Assembly: GCA_033239525.1 (NCBI GenBank)
Contig: BSYO01000008.1
Span: 11,787,294 to 11,851,293 of the forward strand
Length of the DNA: 64,000 bases
Direction: 5' to 3'
Source of the DNA: Nepenthes gracilis
Lineage: Eukaryota; Streptophyta; Magnoliopsida; Caryophyllales; Nepenthaceae
Under the pieces are notes generated by a model. The model worked only from the letters and a program-made list of their open reading frames with translations, did not search any database and was not told where the DNA came from. The translations under genes were made by a program, and so were the position numbers. Below, in pieces: positions 9,905 through 20,639 of the stretch; the first letter of the stretch is position 1; every line of letters begins with the position of its first letter.

Positions 9905-12900
9905 GAATCACAAATCCAATAGGATAGTAGATGCTGGCGGCCTCTCTCCACGCCACATTTAGAAGGGGACTGTTCACTTCTTATACTCGAGGTGACTTTG
10001 AAGTAATAAGGATAGAAAATAAAGGTACGTCACAAGTTATTGGCAGAAGTGACATATTTCTTATCACCAATAATGGGACAAGGTTGCTGTTGAAGGATGT
10101 CCGGCATGCTCCTCGTGTTTGACTGAATATCATTTCAGTCGGATGACTTGATGACGAATGTTATTTTAATACCTCCTATGAAGGAGAATGAAAGTTGACC
10201 AGAGGGTCTCTGATTGTTGTACGAAGAAAGAAGGGTTTCGGCCTGTATGTGATGAAAACGTCTGCAATGGCTGAAGATGTGAACGATACAACCAGTAAGG
10301 AGTCCTCGGATCTGTGGTACCATCGGTTGGGCCACATGAATGAAAGGAGACTATGTCATTTGGCCAATAAGGGCCTTTTTTTATGGATAAAGGAAGATGG
10401 ACTGAGTACTTGTCCTCACTATATGGTTGAAAAGTAACGAAGGGTCTCATTCCATGGAGACTCGGCTTCTATGAAGGTGGAACTACTTGACCAGGTCCAC
10501 ACTGATATATGTAAAACATTTAAAGAAAAGTCATTCGGAGGGGTCCAGTATTTCATGTCGTTCATTGATGACTGTTTAAGGAAACTGTGGGTTTATCCAT
10601 TTAAGACCAATGACCAAGTCCTCGATACTTTTGAGTATTATCATATTCTGGTGAAAATGGCAGTCGGGAAAGAAACTAAAGACCGTCTGAAGAGACAATA
10701 GTGGCGAGTGTATTGGGGCATTTAATGCCTATTGTCGAAAATATGGCATTCGGTATCAGAAGACGTTACAGTTGAATGGAGTGGTCGAATGGATGAACCG
10801 CACACTTTTGAAAAGGGTCAAGTGCCTACTTTCTAAGGTAAAGCTTCTTGGATCCTTCTGGATAAAAGCTTTGAAGACGACAGTCTATGTTATAAATAGG
10901 TCGCCTAGTAAGTCATTAAATGATGAAATTCTGGAGAAAATGTGGACCGAAAAGGAGCTGTCCTATGATTATCTTCGAGTGTTTGGGAGTAAGGCCTTTG
11001 TCTATATCCCAAAGGACGAGATGATCAAGTTAGAGTTAAAGACGATACAGTGTGTCTTTCTCGACTATGGGAAGATGAATTGGGATATAAATTTTATGAC
11101 ACAATTGATAAGAAGTTTGTCCGATTAAAGGACGTAATTTTTGTTGAAGGTGAAACAATTGAGGATATTGGTAAGAAGACCAAATCAGACATCGGTCGGA
11201 CGAACAAGTGTTGATATTGTCCGTCCGGTACCTCTTCACTAAGAGGTCAACGGCCTTTGAGTAGTCAACAAAAATAATAAGGCAGTCGCAGCACCTAATG
11301 AGGACCAGAATAAAATCGCTCCTCAACCGGTCGAGGATGTTCCTGTCCAACGATCCTTGAGAGACAAACGACCGTCCGTCCGACTGTCATCCAGAGAGTA
11401 TGTCCTGCTCATTGATGCAGGAAAGTCTGAAAGTTTTGACGAAGTTATGAAGGATAAGAATAAGAAAAGATGGCTGGAAGCCATATAGGATGAAATAAAC
11501 TCCCTATATAAAAATCATACGTTTAATTTGGCCAAACTACCTAAGGGGAAGAGAGCTCTAAAGAATGAATAAATCTTTCATTTGAGGACAAATGAAAACA
11601 CCACACAGCCGGGGTACAATGTGTGGTTGGTGGTAAAGGGCTTTAATCAGAGAAAGGACACTGATTTTGATAAGATATTTGCCCCTATAGTAAAGAAGCC
11701 CTCAATAAGGATTGTGCTTGGTTTGGCAGCTGTTCTGAATTTAGAGGCAGAGATGCTAGATGTCTAGATAGTATTCCTCCATAGTGTCCTTGAGGAGAAA
11801 ATTTACATAGAGCAACAAGAGGGGTTCGAGGCCAAAAGGAAGGAAGGATGGTGTGTCGTTTGAAAAAAAGCCTGTACAGACTAAAACATGCTCCACGACA
11901 ATGGTATAGGAAGTTTAAATCTGTTATGATAGATTAAGGCTAACGGAAGACTACTTCTGACCATTGCATATTTGTTCAAAGGTTTTCAGAAGATGAATTT
12001 GTTATCATTCTCCTCTATGTGGACGATATACTGATCGTCAGACAAAATAGTACTTGGATCAAGGAGCTAAAGCAGTAGTTGGGACAGTGATTTTCCATGA
12101 AGGACTTGAGGCCGGCGAAGCAGACTCTGGGGATCAGAATATTTCACGACCAAAAGGATAAAAAGTTTTGGCTGTTCCAAGAGGTTTAGACATCTTAGAG
12201 AAGTCCAAGCAAGTGAGCACTCAACTGGAAAACCACTTCAGGTTGGGTAGCCAGCAGTGTATGACCTCGGATACTGAGAAGGTTACAATGAGAAGTGTGC
12301 CCTACTCATCAGCAGTAGGAAGTCTCATGTATGTTATGGTGTGCACGAGGCTGAATATTGCACACTCGGTCAGCATTGTTAGCAGATTTCTCTCTAACCC
12401 AAGGAAGGAGCACTGGTCTACTGTGAAGTAGATTTTGAGATCTCTCCGGTGGACTTCAAGGATTGTTTATATTTTGGAGGAGAGAAGCTTCAATTAATTA
12501 GTTACACAAACGTGAATATGGCCGGAGACATTGACTCCCAAAAATCCATTCGGGTACTTAGTCAAGTTTATCGGAGGGGCAATCTCCTGGCAATCTAAGT
12601 TGTAGAAATGAGTTACTATTTTCACTACGAATACGGAATTCATTGTAGTCATTGAAGCCAGCAAAGAGATGTTGTGGATGAAAAAGTTCATTTAAGAATT
12701 GGGCTTTAGGCAGGAGAGATATGTGGTATTTTATGACAGCCAAAATATTATACACCTCTGTAGAAATTTCTCATTCTACTAAGGATCGAAACATATTGAT
12801 GTTCAATATCATTGGGTGAGAGATATTGATGCTGGACTGTTGTCGCTTGAAAAAGTCCAGACGGAGGAAAATGGGACAGATATGATGGCTAAGGTTCTGC

Positions 12901-12966
12901 CAAAGGGAAAACTTGAAGCCTGTTGCAGTATGGCTGATTTATTAAATTTGATTCCCATACGGTTGT
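9905..12966 (+). pseudogene. copia pol (protease, integrase, RT, RNase H), degenerate
   Basis: Domains in order: protease at about 9925-10125, where the active-site D[ST]G is DAG; GAG-pre-integrase WYHRLGHMNE at 10315-10450, whose CxxC partner is CPHY; integrase core with HTDICKTF at about 10500 and LNGVVEWMNRTLL at about 10770, shortened and shifted in between; RT from about 11500, with VVKGFNQRKDTDF and FAPIVKK..IR; a preserved LLYVDD box at about 12011-12027; RNase H with SSAVGSLMY at about 12308 and SKHIDVQYHWVRD at about 12787, ending KVLPKGKLE. Numerous TAG/TGA/TAA stops and frame changes rule out a working polyprotein. RT keeps its two catalytic Asp, while protease and zinc finger have lost key residues. 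Confidence 0.85.
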
Positions 12967-12977
12967 GAGGAAAAGTT

Positions 12978-13697
12978 TATTGGAGTTACTTCCATATAGA
13001 AAAAGTCGGAGTGAAAATCAACTAGCCAGGCAAGTAAGAATTCGGTCAATAGGGATGTTGACCAGTTAAAGCATGAATTCGGTCAACGGAATGTTAACCG
13101 GCTGAGATAAAAAATCGGTCAATGGGATGTTGACCGGCTGTGTGGAGAAATCGGTCAATACATGATTGACCATCCACAAGAGAAAGTAGTATGGCCCATG
13201 GGTTTCAACTTAGAAGAGTGACTGAGTATGCATGATTTCTGGAGGATATGCGCAATCTTTGTAGAATGAATGCCGTCTCTGTAGAGCACGATGATTTACA
13301 GAACAGTTTTATATTGTTGATGGTGACATGTTTTATCATGTATGCAATACCATTAAAGGTGATTATAAAATAATATAGATATAAGTGTTGCATTGAAACG
13401 GTGTGTAAGTTTCTAAGTGTGTGAGAGTGTGAAGAGAGAAAACTATCAGTGAATTGTGCTCTTACTCTCTATTCTCTTCCCCTGGGGTTTGTGTAACCAA
13501 GGGTTTTTGTAACCGCAAAATTTACATAGTGAAATTTTTTTGTAGTCTAAGTATCCAGTGACTTTTCCTTATTTGAAAAGGTTTTTCACGTAAAATCTCG
13601 ATGTACTCTTCTTCCTTATTCATCTTTTCTTATTGTGTGTGATTGTAAGATTGTCATCACTACCATTATTATTGTGCTGATGTCATTTTTTCTAACA
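12978..13697 (+). repeat. 3' LTR of the copia element
   Basis: 720 bp, TATTGGAG...TTTTTCTAACA, uninterrupted homologue of the split 5' LTR. A purine-rich tract (gaggaaaag, about 12967-12975) just upstream is the likely polypurine tract. Four GGTCAA/TTGACC inverted pairs at 13044-13175 match those of the 5' LTR. It is followed by the AAAAA target duplication. Confidence 0.88.
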
Positions 13698-13702
13698 AAA
13701 AA

Positions 13703-14625
13703 TGTGAATGTAGAAGGATGTGTTGCAAGGTAGATGGTGCATGTGTGCTGATTGAGTGCGGCGGCCATAGGGAGTGTAGAGCAGATAACCGTAAGGAATT
13801 AACTCCACGTGGCCTACTAGATGCAGCACCATCATATTGCCCACACCTCCCTCACCGGCTACTTAATGCATACTACTTAGGTCACTCCTTCAACAGGAAT
13901 TAACTATGCAAACAACACAGGAAGCCCTAATCAGGGCCTCTGCCCCCCAAAAAAGAAAAAATCCCCCTAGCTAAAAAATCCACCTCTATGAAGATGGGAA
14001 GGAATTCACAAAGAGGCCAGGCAAAACAGAGCAACCTACTAAGGGAAAAAAAAAATGATTTCCTAACCCAACAGCCCCATGCAAAGTCCCGAAAAGCCCA
14101 TGTGATTGCATAGGAAGCTCATCATTCACAAATATCCAAGTTACCATCCCCACTATCCAAAAGGTAGGGCCAACCATCCTAGGATGAACCGCCAATATTG
14201 GCCCTCACACCTATCATATTTGGATAAGTGTTTCTACCATTAACATATTTCTTATTGCTAAGTTATTCATACTACTTTTCACTTTATCTAATGCCATATT
14301 AACTTGAGTGTTGGACGGTTTCTCTAAAAACATTCTTGAGCCTTTTGACTATATATTTTCTTATAGTGTATAGGATAGCTGGTTAAGAATTTGAACTAAA
14401 CTTTTACACAATTTTTTAAAAACTTAAATAAAATTAGGATACATGCATGTATTATTGGGATCATTAGTAAAAAAATGCATCATAAAAGTCTTCCTCTATA
14501 ATGATTACTTTGCAGTGGCAAAGAGAAGTGGCAAACATGCCTTCACAGTGTCAAACTAATTTAGTACTAAGAGAAAGGCTTGTCTCACCCACACCATGGG
14601 ATAGTATGGCCGTGAGAACTTGTAG
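13703..14625. other. Unassigned DNA right of the copia element
   Basis: Moderate base composition in the first 500 bp, then AT-rich. Short open frames on both strands resemble nothing I recognise. This is the older sequence into which the copia element inserted. Confidence 0.4.
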
Positions 14626-14629
14626 CCTA

Positions 14630-15205
14630 CTGATCTAACATTGACCCTAAATAATGTAGCTACTCAAATGGGCGAGATGTTGAGTATAATAAAGATGGCA
14701 GGTGAAAAGATAGGAAATCAGGTGACTCCTGCAGCCCAAGCAAGCGCCCTAGATCCCCAAATGTAACCTCCTAGAGTTAGACGGATTAACCCCTACAGAT
14801 CCCTGCCAAGTCCACGCCTCGTTGACAGTGACATCAAGAGGATAGGGGGCTGGGAAGGTGGACACCATGCCTTGTGCAATCCAGGTGGATGCCCGCTAGG
14901 AGGAGCAAACAGATCTTGAATCATCGCTAAAATGTGTAATCCTTGGTCCTGACAAAAGTTAGGTAATTGGCAACCAGTGGAGCTCCACCAACTCAATGGG
15001 TCTCGACTAATCATGTGAAAAATCGGACAAACACATTAATGCAGATTAAGGACAAGAAGTTTCTTAAGTGACTAAAGTCAACACATCACCCAAATTCACT
15101 AGATCAAACCAAAATGCTATCACTTCCATAAGAATCTCGGTCATAAAATGGAAGAATTTAAAAATCTCTTGAAGGAGATCAAAGCCCCAAAACCAAGAGA
15201 GCTCA
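14630..15205 (+). pseudogene. Ty3/gypsy gag fragment, degenerate
   Basis: Reading through stops, the plus strand gives NNVATQMGEMLSIIK, then a proline/arginine-rich stretch, then CYHFHKNLGHKMEEFKNLLKE at about 15115-15175. The last string resembles the Cx2-FHxxxGHxTE-C finger region of plant gypsy (Tat/Athila-like) Gag proteins, with the final Cys replaced by Phe. No LTR or pol can be attached, because element C inserted 45 bp downstream. Function as a capsid protein is long lost. Confidence 0.5.
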
Positions 15206-15251
15206 TAGAAGTTTTATGTGGCATCCAAATAGGTGCCGATAGGGGGTAACT

Positions 15252-16235
15252 TGTCATAAACTTAGACCAAATAGGTCAAAACAATAAATAAGTAATCTAA
15301 TTAATAGATAAATAATAAATCTCAAACCTGGATGTAACAAATTAAATATATATAAGATCCTAATATAAGTCACATAAAACCTTATCGGACAACTATTTAG
15401 ATAACATAAATATGACATACTCATTAGAAAAATGTGACGCCATGTCGAATCTCCCCTAATACCTCCAATATATCCATGTCTTATACTTTGAATGGATAAA
15501 ATAGAAAAAATGTGAGCTTAAAGCTCACTATAAAATAAATAGATATTTTTTTAAGCTTCTATAAAATAGTAAAACTGTTCAAAAATCACAAAATTAGAAC
15601 AAAATTTTCAAATTGACTGGTAACTCATATATATATATACAGAATAAATAGATATGGTGTATAAAAATAATATATATATTAGTAAAATCTCCAAATAGTA
15701 GTCAAAACACATTATATGCTAAAAGACCAAATATAGGGCTTAAAAATAAATGTCTCAACCTCATAATAAGCAAATCTGACAAAAGAATATTTCGAGATAC
15801 CCGATCTCTTCTTCTCTCTCCTGCCGTGTGCCTCATCTCTCCTCTCTTCCATACTTCTGCCCCCCTCTCTCCTTCTTCCTTCTCTTCCGCTGCGCACACC
15901 TTTCTCTTTCCTCTTCTTCTCTCTCTCTTCCTCAAGGCTCTTTCTCAGCTCCGCCTTTCACGCGAGCTCTCCCCTCTCCTTTCCTTTCCTCTTTCCTCTT
16001 TTCTCTCTTCCTCTCTTTTCTCTTCCTCTGCTTCTGCCGCACGTCTCCTCCCCTTTTATTCTTTTTTTTTTTTTCAATTGACACTCGAGCACTAACACCA
16101 GTGTACCTCGGGCGGCAACCAATTAATTCGATCCCCATTAATATTTTATAATATTTAATTAATTTTTATCACATTCAAATTATTCAAAATAATAAATATA
16201 TCCAAACTAAATCAAATAGGATTTGGGGCATAACA
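15252..16235 (-). repeat. 3' LTR of gypsy element C
   Basis: On the minus strand it runs TGTTATGCCCCAAATCC...AGTTTATGACA, 984 bp, preceded by the polypurine tract ATAAGGAGGGGAGAA (16236-16250). Its middle is a purine-rich block (about 15790-16060), and its distal half shares blocks with element A's LTR (GGAGATTTTACTAA, TGAGCT..AGGCTCA-like, TTTGACC...TGACA). The left end is placed by that alignment and by the TG/CA rule. Confidence 0.7.
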
Positions 16236-16544
16236 TTCTCCCCTCCTTATAAAATTTTGTCCATGAAATTTACGCACCTCAATCCTCAAAGAGATAGAAA
16301 ATTTTTTCCGAACACCGTCCTTGCGCTTTCAAGTCGCCTCCTCAACCAAATGATTTCATCAAAGCACTTTAACCAATGAAATTGATTTATTTCTTAACAC
16401 CTGATCCTTTCAATCTAGAATTTGAATGGGAACCTCGACATGTGATAAATTCTCATCAATCTCTAATTGCTCAAATTTGATCATATAAAAAGAATCATGC
16501 ACATATTTCCATAACATCGAAACATGAAATACTTTCGAACACAT
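16236..16544 (-). pseudogene. Gypsy C pol C-terminal fragment
   Basis: Immediately inside the LTR, the minus strand translates NHLVEEAT*KRKDG and then RKFHGQNFIRRGE. It corresponds to the EATWE segment at the end of the integrase/chromodomain region of plant gypsy polyproteins and the usual last residues before the polypurine tract. The Trp of EATWE is a stop. The fragment ends abruptly at 16544, where B's LTR sequence starts. Confidence 0.65.
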
Positions 16545-16802
16545 ATTTCACTCAAGTGCTAGTCGGGCACTACTTAGGCACCACTACCATGGAACTCGCG
16601 CATCGGGGGCTCATCGGGCGTGCTTCAGGTGCACCCATTCTAAAAAATGTGCCCTGAGTGTGCCTCGAGCTCCACTCAGGTGCCAATCCTTCCTCATCCA
16701 ATCTTACTTTAAAAGCTTAATTTTTCGTATATTTTAAGCCTAATTTTAATTATATCAACTTAATTACTTCAAATTATTATATTTTAAAATTGGTACCTTA
16801 CA
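16545..16802 (-). repeat. Truncated 3' LTR of gypsy element B
   Basis: Its last 258 bp (plus strand) match the right end of the full LTR at 40360-40621: the same ctcaag..., caccactacc, ggaactc, gcgctcatcgg-like and tggtaccttaca blocks. The remaining 2.2 kb are missing at the left, where element C sequence abuts without a TG end. Confidence 0.75.
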
Positions 16803-18102
16803 ATCTTCTCCAACTTATAGAAATTTCATCCTTAAAATTTAACGAACCTCAAGATTTAACAATCGAGGATAATCCTTCTAGATTTCCTCCCTACATTCCC
16901 AAGTCACATCTTTAATTAAATGATTTTTCCTGAGAGCCATAGCCAAATGGAATTATCTTGATCCCCTATAATGGCTTATCTTGAGCTCATACTTACTTCC
17001 TCAATTGTCAATACATGAGAGGAAACATCAAGATAATCTACCAAATTTAAAGGCAAGCTAATTTATTGACAATCTATCTGACTTACTATAAAACCTTAAA
17101 TGGACCAATAAATTTCTACTTCAATTCACTCTAAGCCTTTAAAATGATCATTCACCTTGAACCTCAAACTGAATCTTAAAATATATGGATCATACATTTT
17201 CGCTACGCTACTCTGATTAACCGTTATTTGTGCACTAAAAATCCTCTTACAACTCTTATCCATTGATTCATATCGGACGCTTAGGTTACACAACAGCCGT
17301 AATCCGAAGAAAAATTTTAAAAATATCGATACAACTAAAGTAAAGCTCTTAATTCTCATATTACAATTAACTTAGAAAAAACAATTGATGCAATTGCCTA
17401 AAAATTTTTAGCACAGCCTCAGATCACCACCAAAGCCTTAAAACTCGAATATTTAGCAAACTTATTATCTCATTGACATACTGATGAGCCAACTTATTCA
17501 ATCGAACGTATCATCCAAATTCACGATAAATGGGTCATCTTTATTAGCTAATCTACAATTATCCAAATAACACCCATAAGCCTTGCATCTTAACAATCCC
17601 GAAGCAAAACCACGAGGGCTCCTCATCTCATAATTTCAAAACTTCAATACTTTGCATACAACTCTTTTTCCCAAAAATCAAAAGTAGAGTGCCCCATTTG
17701 CTCAGATATTAGAACCTGCTCACGGTTCACACTTCAACATTTCCTATGAAGTATCGAAGGCATATTAAATCCAAATACTCATGACATCAAATTATTGGCA
17801 ATAATATTTGCTCTTCTTAAAATGCACAGAGATTCACCTTCACAATCGTTAAGTAAATTTACCCACTTGCACTATTGCATGATCATCTCTTCTTTATGAA
17901 ACAACTTCTCAATCCTTTAGAATCAATTTGACAATAACTATCTCCATAAGCAACACCTATAAATCCTTAATGTAAAGACCTCAACTGTTAACTTCAAGCC
18001 AGGGGTGGAGTAATTCTGATCATAGACTTCCCTCCCACTTAACCCAACGGCAACCACCCATACACGCTGCAGGAAAATACATCCTAAATCTTTCTCAAAA
18101 GT
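16803..18102 (-). pseudogene. Gypsy B integrase C-terminus and RNase H, degenerate
   Basis: Minus strand. Behind a purine tract (16803-16818), the reading HLIKDVTWECREEI is the chromodomain-side EATWE block; LRFKVNDHFKGLE at about 17130 is the EVGDHVFLKV block that follows the integrase core; and GLKLTVEVFTLRI at about 17980 is the RNase H block ELAAVVFALK. At 18102 the RNase H opening FEKDLGC (family: S.KGLGCVL) meets element A. Stops and frame changes are frequent; nothing could be expressed. Confidence 0.7.
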
Positions 18103-18107
18103 ACTAG

Positions 18108-18289
18108 TGTAATATTTCGGATCCCGATTAGATTATTTTAATATTAACTGTGATTTTGGGTATTTCGGACGTGGTGAAAGTAAATTAAAATATTCTAAAA
18201 TTTTGAGGAGTGATCGGGATTTTGGGGCGGCACCCAAGGAGCGCCTGTGCTGTTGTTCGGAATGCGATTTCGAATTTGAAATAAAAGAA

Positions 18290-18347
<58 letters not shown>

Positions 18348-20617
18348 GTAAGTAAAAGAATAAAGAAAAAAAAAGAAAAAGGAGAATGGGAAATCAGAAG
18401 GGAGAAAGGAATCGGGCAGAGAGAGGGGCTAGGGATTGTGGCGCGAAGAAGGAGGAGAAAGGAGGAAGCGGCGGCGGCGACGCGGGAGATCTGTGGAGAA
18501 TCGGCGGCGTGTGGTGGTTGTGGGGAGGTTGCGATTGTCGTGGGTGAGGCCTCGGCGGTTGTGGATTGAGGCGGCGGCGTTGTGTGAGGAAATTGGTGTC
18601 GGAAGAGACGATGGCGGCCATTTGAGGTGGTAGCGGCGACATCGGTGGTCGCAGTGGTGAGCGGTGGTGAGCGGAGGCTGCGGCGTGCAGTGGCAGTGCG
18701 AGCGGTGCGAGGGGAGTGAGAGGACGGCGAAGTTGTTCGATGGGAGAGAGGAGGCGATAGCGCAACGGTTTAAGCGTCGGTGCAGGCTGGGTGAGGCGGA
18801 GGAGGCCGACGACGGCCACGTGAGGCTGTGCGGTCGTCGAGCGGCGGCAGAGGACCGGCGGCAGCCGCGGCTGGCAGAGGCGCTGTGCGCAGAGAGGAGA
18901 AAGAGGAGGCCGTGCGCGCGGGGTGCGTGGGTAGGAGAGAGAAAGGCTCAATTGGAGTGCTTCGAGACATCCTTTCTTCAGATCTGCAGAGTATAATATT
19001 AAGGCAAGTATCATTTAACCCTATTCTTGGTCTGATTTAATTTATGATGCATTTTGACTACTGTGGGAGATTTTACTAACATGCATGTATTTTTATATAC
19101 CCCTAATTTATCAATTGTGTACATGCATGTATATTTTATCGGTTGTGCGGTGGTTTTATACTGGTATTTATGTTTTGGAGGGATTTTGGACACCGAGACG
19201 ATATAAATGTATGTTTGTGTATCCGTATATTGTGGAACCATGAACCAGGCCTTGCACTAACCATGCATGCTGCCGGGGGTGGGATCACTACGGGACCATG
19301 ACGGTTTGAGACCAGAGGGATCGTTTATGTGATCCGAGGCATGAGACATTTGGTACCGCTCCCGACGGGGACATATATGATAGGCTACTTCCGCCGGAAG
19401 AAAGGTTGAGGCTACTTTCGTCGGAAGGAAGGTTGAGATATTTGTAGCTGACCTACCCCACTGTGTATTTAATTGAGAACCATCGTAAGGAATTGACGGA
19501 AAACTAATATATTCGGACGTCCTAATATATAACTAAAATTTAATGTTGTACCCAAAGCTGCGGGTGGTAAAACATAGTGAGTGATTTCCTAATCTATGGG
19601 AGATAGAGTACATGGATGGCCTTGAGCTACTGGCCTAATTCGTAGCCGATATAGCCGTGGTTACCGGACGAGGGTAACCCTTCCTCAAGTTGGTATCATT
19701 GATCTTTGGTTCTCCGATTTCGTACATGCTTTGTATTTCTGCACGTATTTGGGTATACTGTGATTTGAGATACATGGTTTGGCCCATGGATGGATGATAG
19801 GAATGTCTCGTACGTGCTTATGTGATAAACCCAGCACGTGTTTTGATTTATGTTTTAGTTCCGGCGGTTTTTTCTTAATTTCTGCATTATGAGTTTTAGA
19901 TCCGGATGACGGTATGTGTCCCACGTGGATGTGGTGACGGTTGCGACATATGTGACCTCGGATTATATGATATGATATCATTTACGAGATTTTACCGGAT
20001 CATGATTTATATGATTTTGTCCCGGATGGACGAGTTATTACGGACGACGATTTAGTACAAGACATCTCCTCGATTTTTAGGATTTCACGGACATGGTGTT
20101 TTGTTTTACGTAATTGCTATGCGATATCCTTGTTCTGATTTATAAGTACTGTTTTTATACAATGATGCTTGCTGAGCTCTAGGCTCATGTTTTCATATTT
20201 TATCCCTTCAGACTAGTGGCATGGATACGCTTGCAAGAGCTCGGACGTGATCGGGCTCGGATATTCCTCTTGGCAAGTGGAGATGTTATATTTGGTATAT
20301 TTCTGGTCTCGAGGATATGTTATGATTATTATTTATGGCCGAATGATGGCCTTGATCATTGTATGTAAAATATTGAAGTTATAGTATTATGTGGATGAGT
20401 TGTTACAAATTTGGATACCTCCCTTGCGATAATGGTTAGCATGTCGTGTATTATGTTTGTCCGAATTCTTATCTGATGAGATCTTGTGCGGGTTTTATTT
20501 ATATTGGGTCCTACATGTGTATGATTGTCACACCCAGGTTGGGTTCTTATGGTTGATGGAAATATTATTATTGATTTTATTTTTGACCTGCGAATATTGT
20601 GTTCCCGGGTCTTGACA
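18108..20617 (+). repeat. 5' LTR of gypsy element A
   Basis: 2,510 bp. It holds a TAA microsatellite (18292-18346), a GC-rich purine-biased block (18430-18990), the AGGCAAGT motif (19002-19009) and the ATGCATGT-rich segment at 19080-19135. Long open frames in the GC-rich block on both strands are compositional and have no homologue I recognise. It is largely collinear with the 3' LTR, which lacks many short GC-rich pieces. Confidence 0.88.
18292..18346 (+). repeat. (TAA)n microsatellite in the A LTR
   Basis: About 18 uninterrupted trinucleotide units. The equivalent tract in the 3' LTR is the insertion site of element D (units on both sides, 24362-24367 and 34552-34588). Confidence 0.95.
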
Positions 20618-20621
20618 GTGG

Positions 20622-20632
20622 TGGTATTAGAG
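20622..20632 (+). other. Primer binding site of gypsy element A
   Basis: TGGTATTAGAG, four bases after the 5' LTR end, is the initiator tRNA-Met site with one C-to-T change (family form TGGTATCAGAG). Confidence 0.75.
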
Positions 20633-20639
20633 AAAAGGT

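Larger units (their letters stand above)
4772..13697 (+). mobile_element. Degenerate Ty1/copia retrotransposon with two insertions in its 5' LTR
   Basis: Complete outline of a copia element: 5' LTR (TGTTGAAG...CAAACA), initiator-tRNA-Met primer site, gag, protease, integrase, RT, RNase H in copia order, then a 3' LTR (TATTGGAG...CTAACA). It is flanked by AAAAA on both sides (4767-4771 and 13698-13702). The span is 8.9 kb because the 5' LTR has received a 2,561-bp gypsy solo LTR and a 0.9-kb LINE tail; without these it is about 5.5 kb. Coding parts are full of stops. The first base pair of the 3' LTR (TG to TA) is also mutated. Confidence 0.88.

Noticed and set aside
13986..14195. Minus-strand 69-codon frame right of the copia element
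   Set aside because: No recognised domain, no promoter or splice context, short length.
15828..16151. Overlapping open frames in the CT-rich tract
   Set aside because: Low-complexity Ser/Leu/Phe-rich translation from a CT repeat within element C's LTR.
18394..19014. 206-codon open frame in element A's 5' LTR
   Set aside because: It arises from GC-rich, purine-biased LTR sequence, is open on both strands, is not conserved in the 3' LTR and matches no protein family.
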